From Bradyrhizobium sp. 200 (GTDB lineage Bacteria > Pseudomonadota > Alphaproteobacteria > Rhizobiales > Xanthobacteraceae): a stretch of 64,000 nucleotides of DNA. The stretch lies in assembly GCF_023100945.1 (NCBI RefSeq), contig NZ_CP064689.1:1054001-1118000 (forward strand). The letters run 5' to 3'. This document shows positions 53,344 through 61,993 of the stretch, piece after piece; the stretch's first letter is position 1, and each line of letters begins with the position of its first letter. The notes below the pieces were generated by a model, which saw only the letters and a list, made by a program, of their open reading frames with translations, was not told the origin of the DNA and searched no databases. The position numbers and the translations under genes were made by a program.

Positions 53344-53415
53344 GTCATCACCCGCGAAGGCGGGTGATCCAGTATCCAGAGACGTCAGCGATTGAATCGA
53401 GAAGCCGCGGCGTGC
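53344..53415. repeat. GTCATCACCCGCG repeat half with hairpin
   Basis: ATCACCCGC-GAAG-GCGGGTGAT (53347-53368) is a perfect 9-bp stem, followed by CCAGTATCCAGAGACG and ATTGAATCGAGAAGCCGCGG, words of a dispersed Bradyrhizobium repeat. It also lies 23 bp after the TIGR02302 stop and may act as its terminator. Confidence 0.65.
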
Positions 53416-53468
53416 TGGGCGGGGGACGACGAGGTGAGAATGTGGCTGCTGGTGGGGGGCTGCCTTAC

Positions 53469-53846
53469 CTACCCCGCCTTCCTCGCCGCCAGCGCGTCCG
53501 CGACCGCGGTGCGGATGTCGTGCACCGAGAACGGCTTCGTCACCACGTCGTGCACGATGGCGTTGAGGCCGGAGGCGCGTTCGCGCTGGTCGGCGAAACC
53601 CGTCATCAGCAGGATCTTCAGGGTGGGAAAATCGCGCGCCGCCGTCAGCGCCAGCGCGATGCCGTCCATCACCGGCATCTGGATGTCGGTCAGCAGCAGG
53701 TCGAACATGCCTTTCTCGCGGGTCAGGATATCGAGCGCCTCGGCGCCGTCCTCGGCGGTGACGGTCTCGTGGCCGTCCATGGCGATGGCGCGCGCCACCA
53801 GCGAGCGCATGGAATCCTCGTCATCGGCAATCAGCACGCGTGGCAT
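53469..53846 (-). CDS. cpdR: CpdR-like single-domain response regulator
   Basis: 125 residues, a receiver domain alone. Acidic pocket ADDED near residue 8, phosphoacceptor Asp54 in LLLTDIQMPVMDG, Thr in LLMTGFADQRERASGLNAIV and Lys in DVVTKPFSVHD. The ADQRERASGL-x-A-x-VHDV-x-TKPFS stretch is characteristic of CpdR, which in Caulobacter controls ClpXP-mediated degradation of cell-cycle proteins. No output domain is present. The zinc-ribbon gene follows upstream in the same direction. Confidence 0.78.
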   Translation of the reverse strand: MPRVLIADDEDSMRSLVARAIAMDGHETVTAEDGAEALDILTREKGMFDLLLTDIQMPVMDGIALALTAARDFPTLKILLMTGFADQRERASGLNAIVHDVVTKPFSVHDIRTAVADALAARKAG

Positions 53847-53888
53847 GAAGTCTTGATCTCTCGCCGTGCGGAACAGGGGTGGCCGCGT

Positions 53889-54773
53889 TCAGGCGTGGCC
53901 GGCCAGATCCCGCTTGTTGAAAAAGCGTACGTCAATATTGCGGCCTTCGGGCGGCGGCGAAGCCAGCCGCGACTTGAAATAGGCGCGCTCGCCGGGCTTG
54001 AGCACCGGCTGCTCGAGCACCGCGTTCCAGGCGTAGATCTCGGTGCCCTGCGCGTCGCGCACCGAGAAGCGCAGCCGCGGCAATTCGACCGGTTTTGTGG
54101 TCTCGCCGACGACCATGCCTTCGATGACCAGGACCGGCTTGCCGTCCACGGTCTCGTTGGTGATCTTGATGTCCTTGAAGGCCAGCCCGCGCAGGTTCAC
54201 TTCTAGCCCGACCATCTTGTAGAACGTCGCGGTCTGCGGCAGCAGCCGCACGATGTCGGTGCGCCAGATCATCAGCGCCAGTACCAGCGCGCCCATCGCG
54301 GCGCAGGCGGTCGGCAGGCCTATGGACGGCATGAACGGAATGTGGGGCAGGAAGGGCAGCCGGAAAAGACGGGCCAGCCGCTGGCGGTGCGTGGTGATGG
54401 GGATCTCGCCATGATCCTGCACATCCTGGCGGGCGACCGACGGCCAGTCGGTGTCGCCGTCCTGGCGCAAATCTTCGCCCTCGGCCGGCCAGCCGGCCGA
54501 AATCGAGGGGCTGTCCACCACCGGGGTATCCTGGCCGGCTTCCTCCTGCGCCATCGCCTCCCATTCGGCCGCGGCATCGCTCGCGGCCGGCTGGCTCGAT
54601 TGCGCCAAAGCTGGCATGGCGTCCGGTACGGCCGCCGCCATTTCGATCGCGTCCTCGGGCCGCGCCAGCCAGGTTTCCTTGCAGCGCGAGCAGCGTACGG
54701 TGCGTCCGGCGGTGCCCAGGGTGGCCGGATTGATCGCGTAAGATGTTGTACAATGGGGGCAAATGATGTGCAT
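53889..54773 (-). CDS. MJ0042-type zinc-ribbon membrane protein
   Basis: About 294 residues. The N-terminus MHIICPHCTTSYAINP with TVRCSRCKETW gives two CxxC pairs forming the MJ0042 zinc ribbon. An acidic linker follows, then one membrane helix (CAAMGALVLALMIWRTDIVR) and a periplasmic C-terminal domain (LRGLAFKDIKITNETVDGKP). Two upstream in-frame starts (54782 and 54788) add five or fewer residues. It lies beside cpdR and divergent from ftsE. Function unknown. Confidence 0.82.
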   Translation of the reverse strand: MHIICPHCTTSYAINPATLGTAGRTVRCSRCKETWLARPEDAIEMAAAVPDAMPALAQSSQPAASDAAAEWEAMAQEEAGQDTPVVDSPSISAGWPAEGEDLRQDGDTDWPSVARQDVQDHGEIPITTHRQRLARLFRLPFLPHIPFMPSIGLPTACAAMGALVLALMIWRTDIVRLLPQTATFYKMVGLEVNLRGLAFKDIKITNETVDGKPVLVIEGMVVGETTKPVELPRLRFSVRDAQGTEIYAWNAVLEQPVLKPGERAYFKSRLASPPPEGRNIDVRFFNKRDLAGHA

Positions 54774-54965
54774 GGAGCCCATATCCACAGTGTCTTTGCC
54801 GGGATGCTACATAGCGACCGTTAACGAATCGGAAACCATAACGGTCGCAAAACCGTTTTGTCCGGTAAGTACCCGAACCAGCGGGCCACGAGCCCAAAGT
54901 TCGGGTCCCGGTTCAGGTACAAGTCCGGGGTTTCTGACCACGGCTCATGTCGAGCGGAGCTGAGC

Positions 54966-55625
54966 TTGGTTCGGTTCGAAAATGTCGGTTTGCGGTACGG
55001 GCTCGGCCCGGAGATTTTGCGCGACCTTACTTTCCTGATTCCGGCGCATTCCTTCCAGTTTCTCACCGGCCCCTCGGGCGCCGGCAAGACCTCGCTGCTG
55101 CGGCTGCTGTTTCTGTCGCTGCGGCCGACGCGCGGCCTCGTCAACCTGTTCGGCCAGGACGTCTCGCTGCTCGGCAAGGATCAGGTTGCGAACATGCGCC
55201 AGAAGATCGGCATCGTGCTGCAGGATTTTCGTCTGCTCGACCACATGACGACCTATGAGAACGTGGCGCTGCCGTTCCGCGTGATGGGGCGGGAGGAATC
55301 CAGCTACCGCCGCGAGGTCATCGACCTCCTGAGATGGGTCGGCCTCGGCGAGCGCATGGATGCGCTGCCGCCGATCCTGTCGGGCGGCGAGAAGCAGCGC
55401 GCTGCGATCGCGCGCGCGGTGATCTCGCGGCCGCAATTGCTGCTGGCGGACGAGCCGACCGGCAGCGTCGATCCGACGCTGGGCCGGCGCCTGCTGCGGC
55501 TGTTCATTGAATTGAACCGGCTGGGCACCGCGGTGATCATCGCGACCCACGACATCACGCTGATGGACCAGTACGAGGCGCGGCGGATGGTGCTGCACCA
55601 GGGACGGTTGCACATCTATGAGTAG
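54966..55625 (+). CDS. ftsE: Cell-division ATP-binding protein FtsE
   Basis: 219 residues from a TTG at 54966 with GGAG six bases upstream; this gives the normal FtsE length. ABC motifs: Walker A LTGPSGAGKTSLLRLL, Q-loop VLQDFRLLDHMTTYENVALP, signature ILSGGEKQRAAIARA, Walker B LLLADEPTGSVD and switch His in IIATHD. With FtsX it forms an ABC complex that activates septal peptidoglycan hydrolysis. It overlaps ftsX by 8 bp. Confidence 0.95.
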   Translation: MVRFENVGLRYGLGPEILRDLTFLIPAHSFQFLTGPSGAGKTSLLRLLFLSLRPTRGLVNLFGQDVSLLGKDQVANMRQKIGIVLQDFRLLDHMTTYENVALPFRVMGREESSYRREVIDLLRWVGLGERMDALPPILSGGEKQRAAIARAVISRPQLLLADEPTGSVDPTLGRRLLRLFIELNRLGTAVIIATHDITLMDQYEARRMVLHQGRLHIYE

Positions 55626-56586
55626 GGCTGACGAGCATGGACCGCTGGTGGACCTCGGGACCGAACGTCCGCAGGTGCCGGCGCGCGCGCGCAACTTGTC
55701 GCCGATCGTGCCGCGGGCGTCGATCTCCGGCCGCGCGCTGGTCGCCGTCGTCGCCATCATGACGTTCCTGGCTTCCATCACCACCGGCACCGTGCTGCTC
55801 GTCAGCGCATCGGCCGCGGAATGGCAGTCGGAGGTCGCCAGCGAAATCACCATGCAGGTGCGCCCGCAGACGGGACGCGATCTCGAACGCGACGTGACCG
55901 CGGCGGCGGAGGCGATGCGGACGCAGCCCGGCATCGTCCAGGTCAAGCCGTTCAGCAAGGACGAGTCGGCCAGATTGCTGGAGCCATGGCTCGGCAGCGG
56001 GCTGTCGATCGAGCAGTTGCCGGTGCCGCGCGTCGTCGTCGCGCGCGTCCAGCCCGGCACCACGCTCGATCTTGCGGCATTGCGCTCCAGGGTGACGCAG
56101 GTTGCGCCGTCGGCGAGCGTCGACGATCATCGCGCCTGGATCGAGCGCATGCGCTCGATGACCGGGGCCACGGTATTTGCCGGCATCGGCATCCTCGTGC
56201 TGGTGATCGCAGCGACGATCATTTCGGTTTCGTTCGCGACCCGCGGCGCGATGGCGGCCAACCGCCCGATCGTCGAGGTGCTGCATTTCGTCGGCGCCGG
56301 CGACCGCTACATCGCCAACCATTTCCTGCGGCATTTTCTCAGACTGGGGCTTGAAGGCGGGGTGATCGGCGGCGGCGCCGCGATGCTGGGTTTCGGCTTC
56401 TCCGAATCGATCGCCGCCTGGTTCTCGGGCACCCCCGTCGGCGATCAGTTCGCTGCGTTGCTGGGGACGTTTTCGCTGCCGCCCTCGGGCTATCTGGCGC
56501 TCGCGGTGCAGGCCGTGGCAATCGCCGCGATTACCGCCTGGGCCTCACGGCGAACGCTGTTCGCCACGCTGGACGACATCGATTGA
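55618..56586 (+). CDS. ftsX: Cell-division membrane protein FtsX
   Basis: 322 residues with a cytosolic N-terminus, a first helix (LVAVVAIMTFLASITTGTVL), a periplasmic domain of about 110 residues with FSKDESARLLEPWLGSGLSI, and three C-terminal helices (for example VFAGIGILVLVIAATIISVS). The arrangement and RGAMAANRPIVEVLHFVGAG before the third helix match FtsX. It is translationally coupled to ftsE. Confidence 0.94.
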   Translation: MSRADEHGPLVDLGTERPQVPARARNLSPIVPRASISGRALVAVVAIMTFLASITTGTVLLVSASAAEWQSEVASEITMQVRPQTGRDLERDVTAAAEAMRTQPGIVQVKPFSKDESARLLEPWLGSGLSIEQLPVPRVVVARVQPGTTLDLAALRSRVTQVAPSASVDDHRAWIERMRSMTGATVFAGIGILVLVIAATIISVSFATRGAMAANRPIVEVLHFVGAGDRYIANHFLRHFLRLGLEGGVIGGGAAMLGFGFSESIAAWFSGTPVGDQFAALLGTFSLPPSGYLALAVQAVAIAAITAWASRRTLFATLDDID

Positions 56587-56702
56587 CGCCGGCCGATGGC
56601 GCTTTGCGGCGAAGCATGTCCCCAGCCGTGGCGCGGACCGGGACTCCACTTCGCCTAAAAACCTTCTAGAATTGCGCGTGGGGACAGGATCGCCGGGACC
56701 AG

Positions 56703-57416
56703 ATGGGTTTGCAGTACGACGATAGCACGCCGAGGGCACCGGCCGCGCGGCCGCGCGGATGGCTGCGCGCGGTCATCGTCGGCACCATGGCGATCCTGTT
56801 CGTCGGCGCGGCCGTGGGCTTCATCGGCTTTCTCTCGCAATTGCGCGGCGTCGAAATCAAGCCGGCGCGCAATGCCGATGGGATCGTGGTGTTGACCGGC
56901 GGCTCGTCGCGGGTGTCGGATGCGATGGAATTGCTGGCCGGCGGCTATGGCAAGCGGCTCTTGATCTCGGGCGTGCATCCGACCAACGCCGCGAGCGACA
57001 TCTCGCGTTCGCTGCCCGACAACCAGTCGCTGCTCGGCTGCTGCGTCGATCTCGACCGCTCCGCCGTCAACACGCGCAGCAATGCCGCCGAGACGCGGCG
57101 CTGGGTCCGCGAGCGCGGTTTCAAGTCGCTGATCGTGGTGACCTCGAACTACCATATGCCGCGCGCCATCCTGGAATTGTCGCATGCGATGCCTGATGTC
57201 ACGCTGATTCCGTTCGCGGTGGTCGGCGACCGGTGGCGCGACGAGCCGTGGTGGACCAGCGGCGCGACGCTGCGTCTGTTGCTGTCGGAATATGTGAAAT
57301 ATGTCGCAGCCGAGGTGCGCGTGCGGCTGGCCGATGCCGGCATCGACCTGGCGCCCGAAATTTCTGATCCGCCCGCGCAGGCGCCGCGCCGGCCGGCAAC
57401 GGCGCAAGCCAACTAG
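56703..57416 (+). CDS. YdcF/SanA family (DUF218) membrane protein
   Basis: 237 residues with one N-terminal helix (VIVGTMAILFVGAAVGFIGF). The DUF218 core shows as GIVVLTGGSSRVSDAMELLA, KRLLISGVHP, DRSAVNTRSNAAETRRWVRE and LIVVTSNYHMPRAILE. It lies downstream of ftsEX, which is conserved in related genomes, so an envelope role is likely. In relatives the next gene is usually an acylglycerophosphate acyltransferase; here two unrelated genes follow. Confidence 0.88.
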   Translation: MGLQYDDSTPRAPAARPRGWLRAVIVGTMAILFVGAAVGFIGFLSQLRGVEIKPARNADGIVVLTGGSSRVSDAMELLAGGYGKRLLISGVHPTNAASDISRSLPDNQSLLGCCVDLDRSAVNTRSNAAETRRWVRERGFKSLIVVTSNYHMPRAILELSHAMPDVTLIPFAVVGDRWRDEPWWTSGATLRLLLSEYVKYVAAEVRVRLADAGIDLAPEISDPPAQAPRRPATAQAN

Positions 57417-57514
57417 GTCGCGTACTCATGAATCGTTCGCGATGTCCGCTTCGCTTCGATACCGACCGCCTTTATGCAACTGCAGCAAATGTCGCGATGG
57501 GCCAACTGCGGCTG

Positions 57515-58021
57515 TCATCTACGCAAGAGATCGAACGCCTCGTCTACGCACACCTCCAAACTGCGATGTGCTGTATCGATAATGAGGCGATCCCAATTCC
57601 ACTTATCGTAGGCGCGGGCGGCAACTGCATCCCAGTCAGGCAAAGCCAGTCCCATGATGTCGGTTGATCTTGTCTCAATTCTCCGACGGTGCTCGACAGG
57701 ATCGCTACAGACCACTTCGAGCCATTTAATTTCGGCTCCGGTACGTTGCGCAGCCGTTTCCCAACCCTCGCGTGCCTCCCGGCAATCGTTTACACAGTCC
57801 GCGATTACGTCCAAACCGAGGGCTAAGTTGTCGGCAGCGATTGCTTGGGCTGCTCGATAACTCCAGTCGAAGAGATCGCTCGGCGCCGTACCCGATGCCC
57901 AGATTGCCTGATCCATCGAGTCGATCCGTAGCCAGATGGCGCCGGAACGCCGCGCCAGATGCCGCGCGATGCTTGACTTGCCGACCCCGGGCAAGCCAGC
58001 CAGTGCGATGAGTTCTGCCAT
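57515..58021 (-). CDS. AAA family P-loop kinase-like ATPase
   Basis: 168 residues from MAELIALAGLPGVGKSSIAR, where GLPGVGKSS is the Walker A loop. ADCVNDCREAREGWETAAQR is the region after Walker B-like LDVIADCVND, and CSDPVEHRRRIETRST is the typical lid segment of small nucleotide or antibiotic kinases. It is plausibly a small-molecule kinase. Base composition is less GC-rich than the neighbours, suggesting acquisition together with the acyltransferase. Confidence 0.8.
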   Translation of the reverse strand: MAELIALAGLPGVGKSSIARHLARRSGAIWLRIDSMDQAIWASGTAPSDLFDWSYRAAQAIAADNLALGLDVIADCVNDCREAREGWETAAQRTGAEIKWLEVVCSDPVEHRRRIETRSTDIMGLALPDWDAVAARAYDKWNWDRLIIDTAHRSLEVCVDEAFDLLRR

Positions 58022-58134
58022 TGCACCCCCTACTTCTCTCAACTAGGCAGGGCCCAAGTTAGCTCGATTTCATCCTTATTCCCATGTGAACCGCCAAGTC
58101 CGCTAGGGCGCCTTCTACCGCCGAGGAAACAGAA

Positions 58135-58197
58135 GTGGCGGGTTGCGTTTCCGCCTACGCGCTTCGAGCTTCGCCGGACAAGTCGCTAACCCACCCT
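58135..58197. repeat. Degenerate GTGGCGGGTT palindromic repeat
   Basis: GTGGCGGGTTGCG at the left is loosely matched by CGCTAACCCACC at the right, with a TTCGAGCTTCG centre. It resembles a worn repeat and lies just after the acyltransferase stop. Confidence 0.4.
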
Positions 58198-58207
58198 GCA
58201 AGCTGCG

Positions 58208-59446
58208 CTACCGCCCCGTGAATTTCACCTTTGCTGGGATGGGTAGCGGGCGCAGCCCGGGAAGCGGACCTGGAAGGCTCGATGGCGGTGCTGCTTTCGG
58301 ACGCAGTCGGAAGTTTGAAAAGAATTCCCTCAGCAGCCGTCTAATGGCGGGCTCCATCTTCGCGCAGATGAGCCAGCAAACCAGGACAAGCATGCCCAGG
58401 CCGACCCATACCGCCAAGGAGGCATCCAGGCCAGCGTCGATCAGGACACGGATAATCGCTGAGCCAATCACGTTGTGGGTCAGATAGAGCGGATAGGTGA
58501 TTAGCCCGAGCGTTCTCAAATAAGCCGGCGCTTCCGAAGAAGCGGCGCCGGTAGAGCGCCGGCTCCTGTTCGCGGCAACGGCAATGAGCAACACCGCCGC
58601 AGCCCAAACGACGATCGGCACAAAGGCTGATTGATCCGAGATGGCAGGTATGTTCGTCAAAAGGAAAGAGGAAAAATAGTATATTTCCGCACAACCGGAA
58701 AGACATGTCACGGCCACGGCGAACTGTTCGAGGGCCGTCAATCTTCTATTGGCAGAAATAAACAGCCAAATGCCTAGCGCGAAAAAGCAGCCATGACACA
58801 ACAGCCATGTTGCGCCCGGCACCCGAAACATCAAGACAACCCAATAGAGCATGTCGGACTGTATCGCGCCGGATAGCACCAGCATGGAGAAGGCGTTGAA
58901 CACGGCGCTATAGACGGTGAGACCCCAGGCCAGGTGTCGTAGAGTGATTTTCGTCGTGAGCAGCGTGCAGAACACCAGCCCATAAAAGGCCATTTCTGCC
59001 GCCAGCGTCCAATAGATGCAGTCAAGCCATTGACCTTTGATTCCCTTGGGAATGAGCAGCATTGCGCTGATGTAGGGGGTAATGAATTCGGACGCCTTCC
59101 CACGCGCAAAGAAAAGCAGAACGATGAAGGTCAAGGTCGAGCAAACCCAGACCGCCGGATAAAGTCTGAGTGCGCGACCAAAAAGAAACTCGGTCGCCGA
59201 AGACTTGCTCGCGGAATTCGCTATGACGAAACCGGAAATAACAAAGAATATTTCAACTCCGACCCAGCCGAACCACGTGAAAGGCGCGGCGGACGGGAAT
59301 TGAACGTTGGCGGCGACGTAATGCTCAAAACCTGGAGGAACGTTAATTGAAGACCAGGCCCAGGACCAAAACATCAGGTGAAAAACAGCGACGCTGAGCG
59401 CAGCCCCGAAGCGCAGCGGATCCAGCAATGGGAAATAGTTCTTCAC
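58208..59446 (-). CDS. Acyltransferase-3 (OafA/NodX-like) membrane protein
   Basis: 412 residues with ten or so helices. The family motifs are LDPLRFGAALSVAVFHLMFW (catalytic-type His in the first helix), GWVGVEIFFVISGFVIANSA and FLFGRALRLYPAVWVCS, plus the late PLYLTHNVIG. These enzymes O-acylate surface polysaccharides or Nod factors. Its lower GC and lack of a conserved partner suggest transfer. The C-terminal 40 residues are a Pro/Leu-rich tail. Confidence 0.86.
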   Translation of the reverse strand: MKNYFPLLDPLRFGAALSVAVFHLMFWSWAWSSINVPPGFEHYVAANVQFPSAAPFTWFGWVGVEIFFVISGFVIANSASKSSATEFLFGRALRLYPAVWVCSTLTFIVLLFFARGKASEFITPYISAMLLIPKGIKGQWLDCIYWTLAAEMAFYGLVFCTLLTTKITLRHLAWGLTVYSAVFNAFSMLVLSGAIQSDMLYWVVLMFRVPGATWLLCHGCFFALGIWLFISANRRLTALEQFAVAVTCLSGCAEIYYFSSFLLTNIPAISDQSAFVPIVVWAAAVLLIAVAANRSRRSTGAASSEAPAYLRTLGLITYPLYLTHNVIGSAIIRVLIDAGLDASLAVWVGLGMLVLVCWLICAKMEPAIRRLLREFFSNFRLRPKAAPPSSLPGPLPGLRPLPIPAKVKFTGR

Positions 59447-59657
59447 GGGAATTCTTCAAATCCATAAAACAATCCCGTTGCAAATACTGGATACGTTCAA
59501 CAATCTCTTTGACGGAGGTCACACATCCCCCGCCCAACTTTCAAATGCATAGGCTGAGCTGCTTGACGAGGCACTTGGAGGCGCTGCGCGGAGGCGCGAG
59601 TGGCTATCGCGGCCACCAGGCTTCATTTCAGTCAGCTTTGTGAGTAGACGCCCGAGC

Positions 59658-60257
59658 TCAACGGTCGCTGTTCTCTGCGGGAAGAGCCGGATGATGCTGG
59701 TCGTGCAGCATCGCTGCGAGCCGGTGAAGCTGCGAATCGCGAAAACCTTCCGCTTCGATCGCCTTCACTGTTGCGATAACATAGTCGCGGTTGACGCCGG
59801 ATTGGCCGTGCCCTTGCAGCACGTGGCGCAACTGTTCTGCCGGCGACAGCCGCCCGGCATATTGCACGTGGCCGCGGTCGACCACGTAGACGAGCGCGCT
59901 GACGCGCTGGCGCGCCTCGTTCTCCAGCCACACCGAGCGCTTCACCTCGCGGTACACCGAGGTGACCTGCTCGCGCTCGCGCAAATAGGCGATGGTCGCA
60001 GCGCTGTTCTTTTCCGCGACCCGGAACGCGACGCCGCGGCAGGCGCCGCCGCGGTCGAGCCCGAGCACAAGGCCCGGCTTCTCCGGCGTGCCGCGATGGA
60101 CGAAGGAATAGACGCAGAGCGCACGGTGTTCGCCGATCAGCCGGGCCGGGACCCGTTCGATGAATTCGAAGCCCGGGCGCCACATCAGGGAGCCGTAACC
60201 GAACACCCAGAGGTCGCCTGTGGAGAATTCCGTATCGTTAAGCGCAATCGCGGACAT
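59658..60257 (-). CDS. ChaC-like gamma-glutamylcyclotransferase
   Basis: 199 residues. The substrate-binding loop VFGYGSLMWRPGFEFIERVP and LVLGLDRGGACRGVAFRVAE are characteristic, with the catalytic-type Glu in the LREREQVTSVYREVKRSVWL region. ChaC enzymes cleave glutathione to 5-oxoproline and Cys-Gly. It is divergent from DUF2125 and lies at the right edge of the apparent insert. Confidence 0.88.
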   Translation of the reverse strand: MSAIALNDTEFSTGDLWVFGYGSLMWRPGFEFIERVPARLIGEHRALCVYSFVHRGTPEKPGLVLGLDRGGACRGVAFRVAEKNSAATIAYLREREQVTSVYREVKRSVWLENEARQRVSALVYVVDRGHVQYAGRLSPAEQLRHVLQGHGQSGVNRDYVIATVKAIEAEGFRDSQLHRLAAMLHDQHHPALPAENSDR

Positions 60258-60367
60258 GCCCTCGCACCGCTACCAGAACGGAACGGTAAAGCGAAGTAAA
60301 ATCAACGCCTTTTGTTGTGATCGGCGGATGCTTACATTTGACAAAATCGCTAGCCAAAGGACGCCGC

Positions 60368-61555
60368 ATGCCTGACATGACCCCCGCGCCGCGCCGGCGC
60401 CCGCTGTGGCGTCTCTTCATTGCGCCCGTCCTGCTCCTCGTCGCCGCCGCGGCATGGAGCGCGTTCTGGCTCTATGCCGCGTCCGAAGTCGGCGTGCGCG
60501 CCGACGCGTGGGCGGCGCAGGAGGCAAAGTCCGGACGGGTCTATGCGTGCGCCAATCGCTCGGTGGCGGGCTATCCGTTCCGTCTCGAAGTCCGCTGCGA
60601 CGACGCCAGCGTGACGCTGGTTTCGCAGACCGCGGACGCGCAGGCGCCGTTCACCGCGCGGCTCGGCGAAATCATGGTGATCGCGCAGATCTACCAGCCG
60701 AAACTCCTGATCGCCGAATTCAAGGCGCCGGCCACGCTTGCCGATCGCGGCCAGCCGCCGTCGATGAAGGTGAACTGGACCACCGGCCGCAGCAGCGTCA
60801 CCGGATTGCCTGACATTCCGCAGCGCGCCTCCATCGTGTTCGACAATCCCTCGATCGATCGCGTCAACGGCCCGGTAGCGACGCCGCTGGCGCGCGCCGG
60901 CCATGTCGAACTGCACGGCCGGTTCGCCGAAGGCTCGGCGCAGGACAATCCCGTGATCGAGACCGTGTTGCAGATATCGGGCGGCAGCGTGCAGGAAGTG
61001 CACCCGCTGCTGGCTGCGCCGTTCGATGTCGACGTCCAAACCAGGCTGAGCGGCTTGAAGGATTTCAAGCCAAAGCCCTGGCCGGAACGCTTCAGGGAAA
61101 TCCAGGCCGCGGGCGGCCATGTCGACATCATTCGCTCGCGGGTTCAACAGGGCGATTTGATCTCGGTCGCCGCAGGCAAGTTGAGCCTCAATGCCCAGGG
61201 GCGGATCGACGGCGAATTGCAGATGACGGTGGCGGGGATCGAGAAAGTGATCCCGGCGCTTGGCATCGAAAAGATGCTGGAGGAGGGCGTGCCGCAGGCA
61301 ACGCTCGATCGCGTCGCGCCGGGTATGAAAACACAGGACCTCAACAATCTGTTCGGCGCGCTCGACAGGGCGATCCCGGGGCTGGGCAAGGTCGTCAAGC
61401 AGAACGCCAATACCGGCGTCGCTGCGGGCATCAACGCGCTCGGCAAGGAGGCCGAACTGGAAGGCAAGAAAGCGCGCGCCTTCCCACTGCGCTTCGTCGA
61501 CGGCGCGGTGTTTCTCGGGCCGCTGAAGGTAGGGCAGGTGCCGCCGCTGTTTTGA
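60368..61555 (+). CDS. DUF2125 family membrane-anchored protein
   Basis: 395 residues from MPDMTPAPRRRPLWRLFIAP; AAAGGA precedes the ATG. One N-terminal helix (FIAPVLLLVAAAAWSAFWLY) anchors a large periplasmic domain with CANRSVAGYPFRLEVRCDDA, the family signature with two cysteines, and a C-terminal FLGPLKVGQVPPLF. DUF2125 is common in alphaproteobacteria; function unknown. A palindromic repeat follows directly. Confidence 0.88.
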   Translation: MPDMTPAPRRRPLWRLFIAPVLLLVAAAAWSAFWLYAASEVGVRADAWAAQEAKSGRVYACANRSVAGYPFRLEVRCDDASVTLVSQTADAQAPFTARLGEIMVIAQIYQPKLLIAEFKAPATLADRGQPPSMKVNWTTGRSSVTGLPDIPQRASIVFDNPSIDRVNGPVATPLARAGHVELHGRFAEGSAQDNPVIETVLQISGGSVQEVHPLLAAPFDVDVQTRLSGLKDFKPKPWPERFREIQAAGGHVDIIRSRVQQGDLISVAAGKLSLNAQGRIDGELQMTVAGIEKVIPALGIEKMLEEGVPQATLDRVAPGMKTQDLNNLFGALDRAIPGLGKVVKQNANTGVAAGINALGKEAELEGKKARAFPLRFVDGAVFLGPLKVGQVPPLF

Positions 61556-61562
61556 GACCGCA

Positions 61563-61636
61563 GGATGGGTAAGCGCGCAGCGAAACCCATCAATCGCGAT
61601 CGCGGCGATGGGTTTCGCTGCGCTCTACCCATTCTA
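61563..61636. repeat. GATGGGT long inverted repeat
   Basis: GATGGGTAAGCGCGCAGCGA and AACCCATC at the left are mirrored by GATGGGTTTCGCTGCG and CTCTACCCATT at the right, making a long imperfect hairpin around an AATCGCGATCGCGGC centre. It follows the DUF2125 stop and may end that transcript. Confidence 0.78.
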
Positions 61637-61729
61637 CGCGCTGAATTACAGCGCCTGACCGGAACGTTTTCGAGCCTGGATGCTTGAGTCCGGTTGTATT
61701 GCGGGGCAGCGACAAATAGGGAGGCGAGA

Positions 61730-61960
61730 ATGTTCCTGATGGGACTTGGCGCGCTCCTCGTTATCGTCGGATTCCTGTACATGGCACGCACCGCTATTTG
61801 GCGGGGACCGCTTAGCGGCCGGGATTCCTCCCGGCCTCCTAGCGATACTTTGGAGCCGCCCCGGCGCAGCTTGCGATTCCTTGGGCTCGGAACGAATTGG
61901 CCGGGCCTTTTCCTTATGGCACTCGGTGCAGTTCTGTTGGTATCAGGGGCCGGCTTCTAG
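61730..61960 (+). CDS. Small two-pass membrane protein
   Basis: 76 residues with GGGAGG upstream of the ATG: MFLMGLGALLVIVGFLYMAR and PGLFLMALGAVLLVSGAGF are membrane helices around a Ser/Pro/Arg-rich loop. No family is recognised. It converges on the DUF2189 gene. Confidence 0.55.
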   Translation: MFLMGLGALLVIVGFLYMARTAIWRGPLSGRDSSRPPSDTLEPPRRSLRFLGLGTNWPGLFLMALGAVLLVSGAGF

Positions 61961-61993
61961 CCTCGGCCGGCCAAGCAAATCATTACGAACGAG

